Source: Candidatus Omnitrophota bacterium (GTDB lineage: Bacteria; Omnitrophota; Gorgyraeia; JABMRN01). From it: DNA of 20,654 bases. Under the pieces are notes generated by a model. The model was not told the DNA's origin. It made no database searches and saw only the letters and a list, made by a program, of their open reading frames with translations. The stretch covers positions 1 to 20,654 of the forward strand of contig JAQVOV010000014.1 of NCBI GenBank assembly GCA_028702395.1. Direction: 5' to 3'. Position 1 is the stretch's first letter. Every line of letters begins with the position of its first letter. The translations under genes and the position numbers were made by a program. This document shows positions 20,610 through 20,654 of the stretch, piece after piece.

Positions 20610-20654
20610 TCCGATCAATTTTGTTTAATCATTTAAAAGCTTTGGATTGTTAAA

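Noticed and set aside
1..20654. tRNA, rRNA, CRISPR arrays or insertion sequences
   Set aside because: No cloverleaf, rRNA core, regularly spaced direct repeats or transposase motif was seen on either strand.

Overview
The window is a low-GC, gene-dense bacterial segment of about 20.6 kb with every supported gene on the + strand. It reads as a Gram-negative-type envelope: a lysophospholipid transporter/acyltransferase, a rhomboid-family sorting protease and signal-peptide surface proteins. The giant protein combines YD-like repeats, an ILEI/FAM3-like domain, a glutamine-amidotransferase-like domain, a DUF4214-like segment and a C39-like domain. I associate that combination with uncultured Candidatus Omnitrophota. 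This taxonomic guess is inference only; no rRNA or other marker is present.

Region 1 (1-10975). The 3' part of a giant gene, already open at the left edge, encodes at least 3441 residues. It ends in a possible Ser-Asp-His lipase-like domain. A membrane-anchored HEAT-repeat-like protein follows at once. The pair looks like a polymorphic-toxin or giant surface protein with a candidate immunity or accessory partner. A locally GC-rich stretch of about 120 bp marks the boundary between the C39-like domain and the variable C-terminal half.

Region 2 (10976-12137). A solitary nucleotidyl-cyclase-like gene lies between two related hairpin terminators. It is followed by a gene-free stretch of about 380 bp that holds stacked hairpins, one of which resembles an integron attC site.

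Region 3 (12138-19657). A MarR-family regulator starts a tight gene row. It is followed by an MFS-PlsC-AMP-ligase fusion (LplT/Aas-like) and an alpha/beta hydrolase. A second promoter region then precedes a VIT-VWA surface protein and a rhombosortase-like protease that overlap by four bases. Nearly the same 28-bp operator-like sequence sits in front of marR and in front of the VIT-VWA gene. This suggests one regulon linking lysophospholipid recycling with a dedicated protein-sorting pair.

Region 4 (19658-20654). A strong sigma70-type promoter drives a membrane-associated left-handed-beta-helix acyltransferase. The window ends with a doubtful 35-residue ORF and no further gene.

The two main candidates for something undescribed are the giant lipase-tipped protein with its HEAT partner, and the MarR-controlled lipid-repair plus VIT-VWA/rhombosortase locus.
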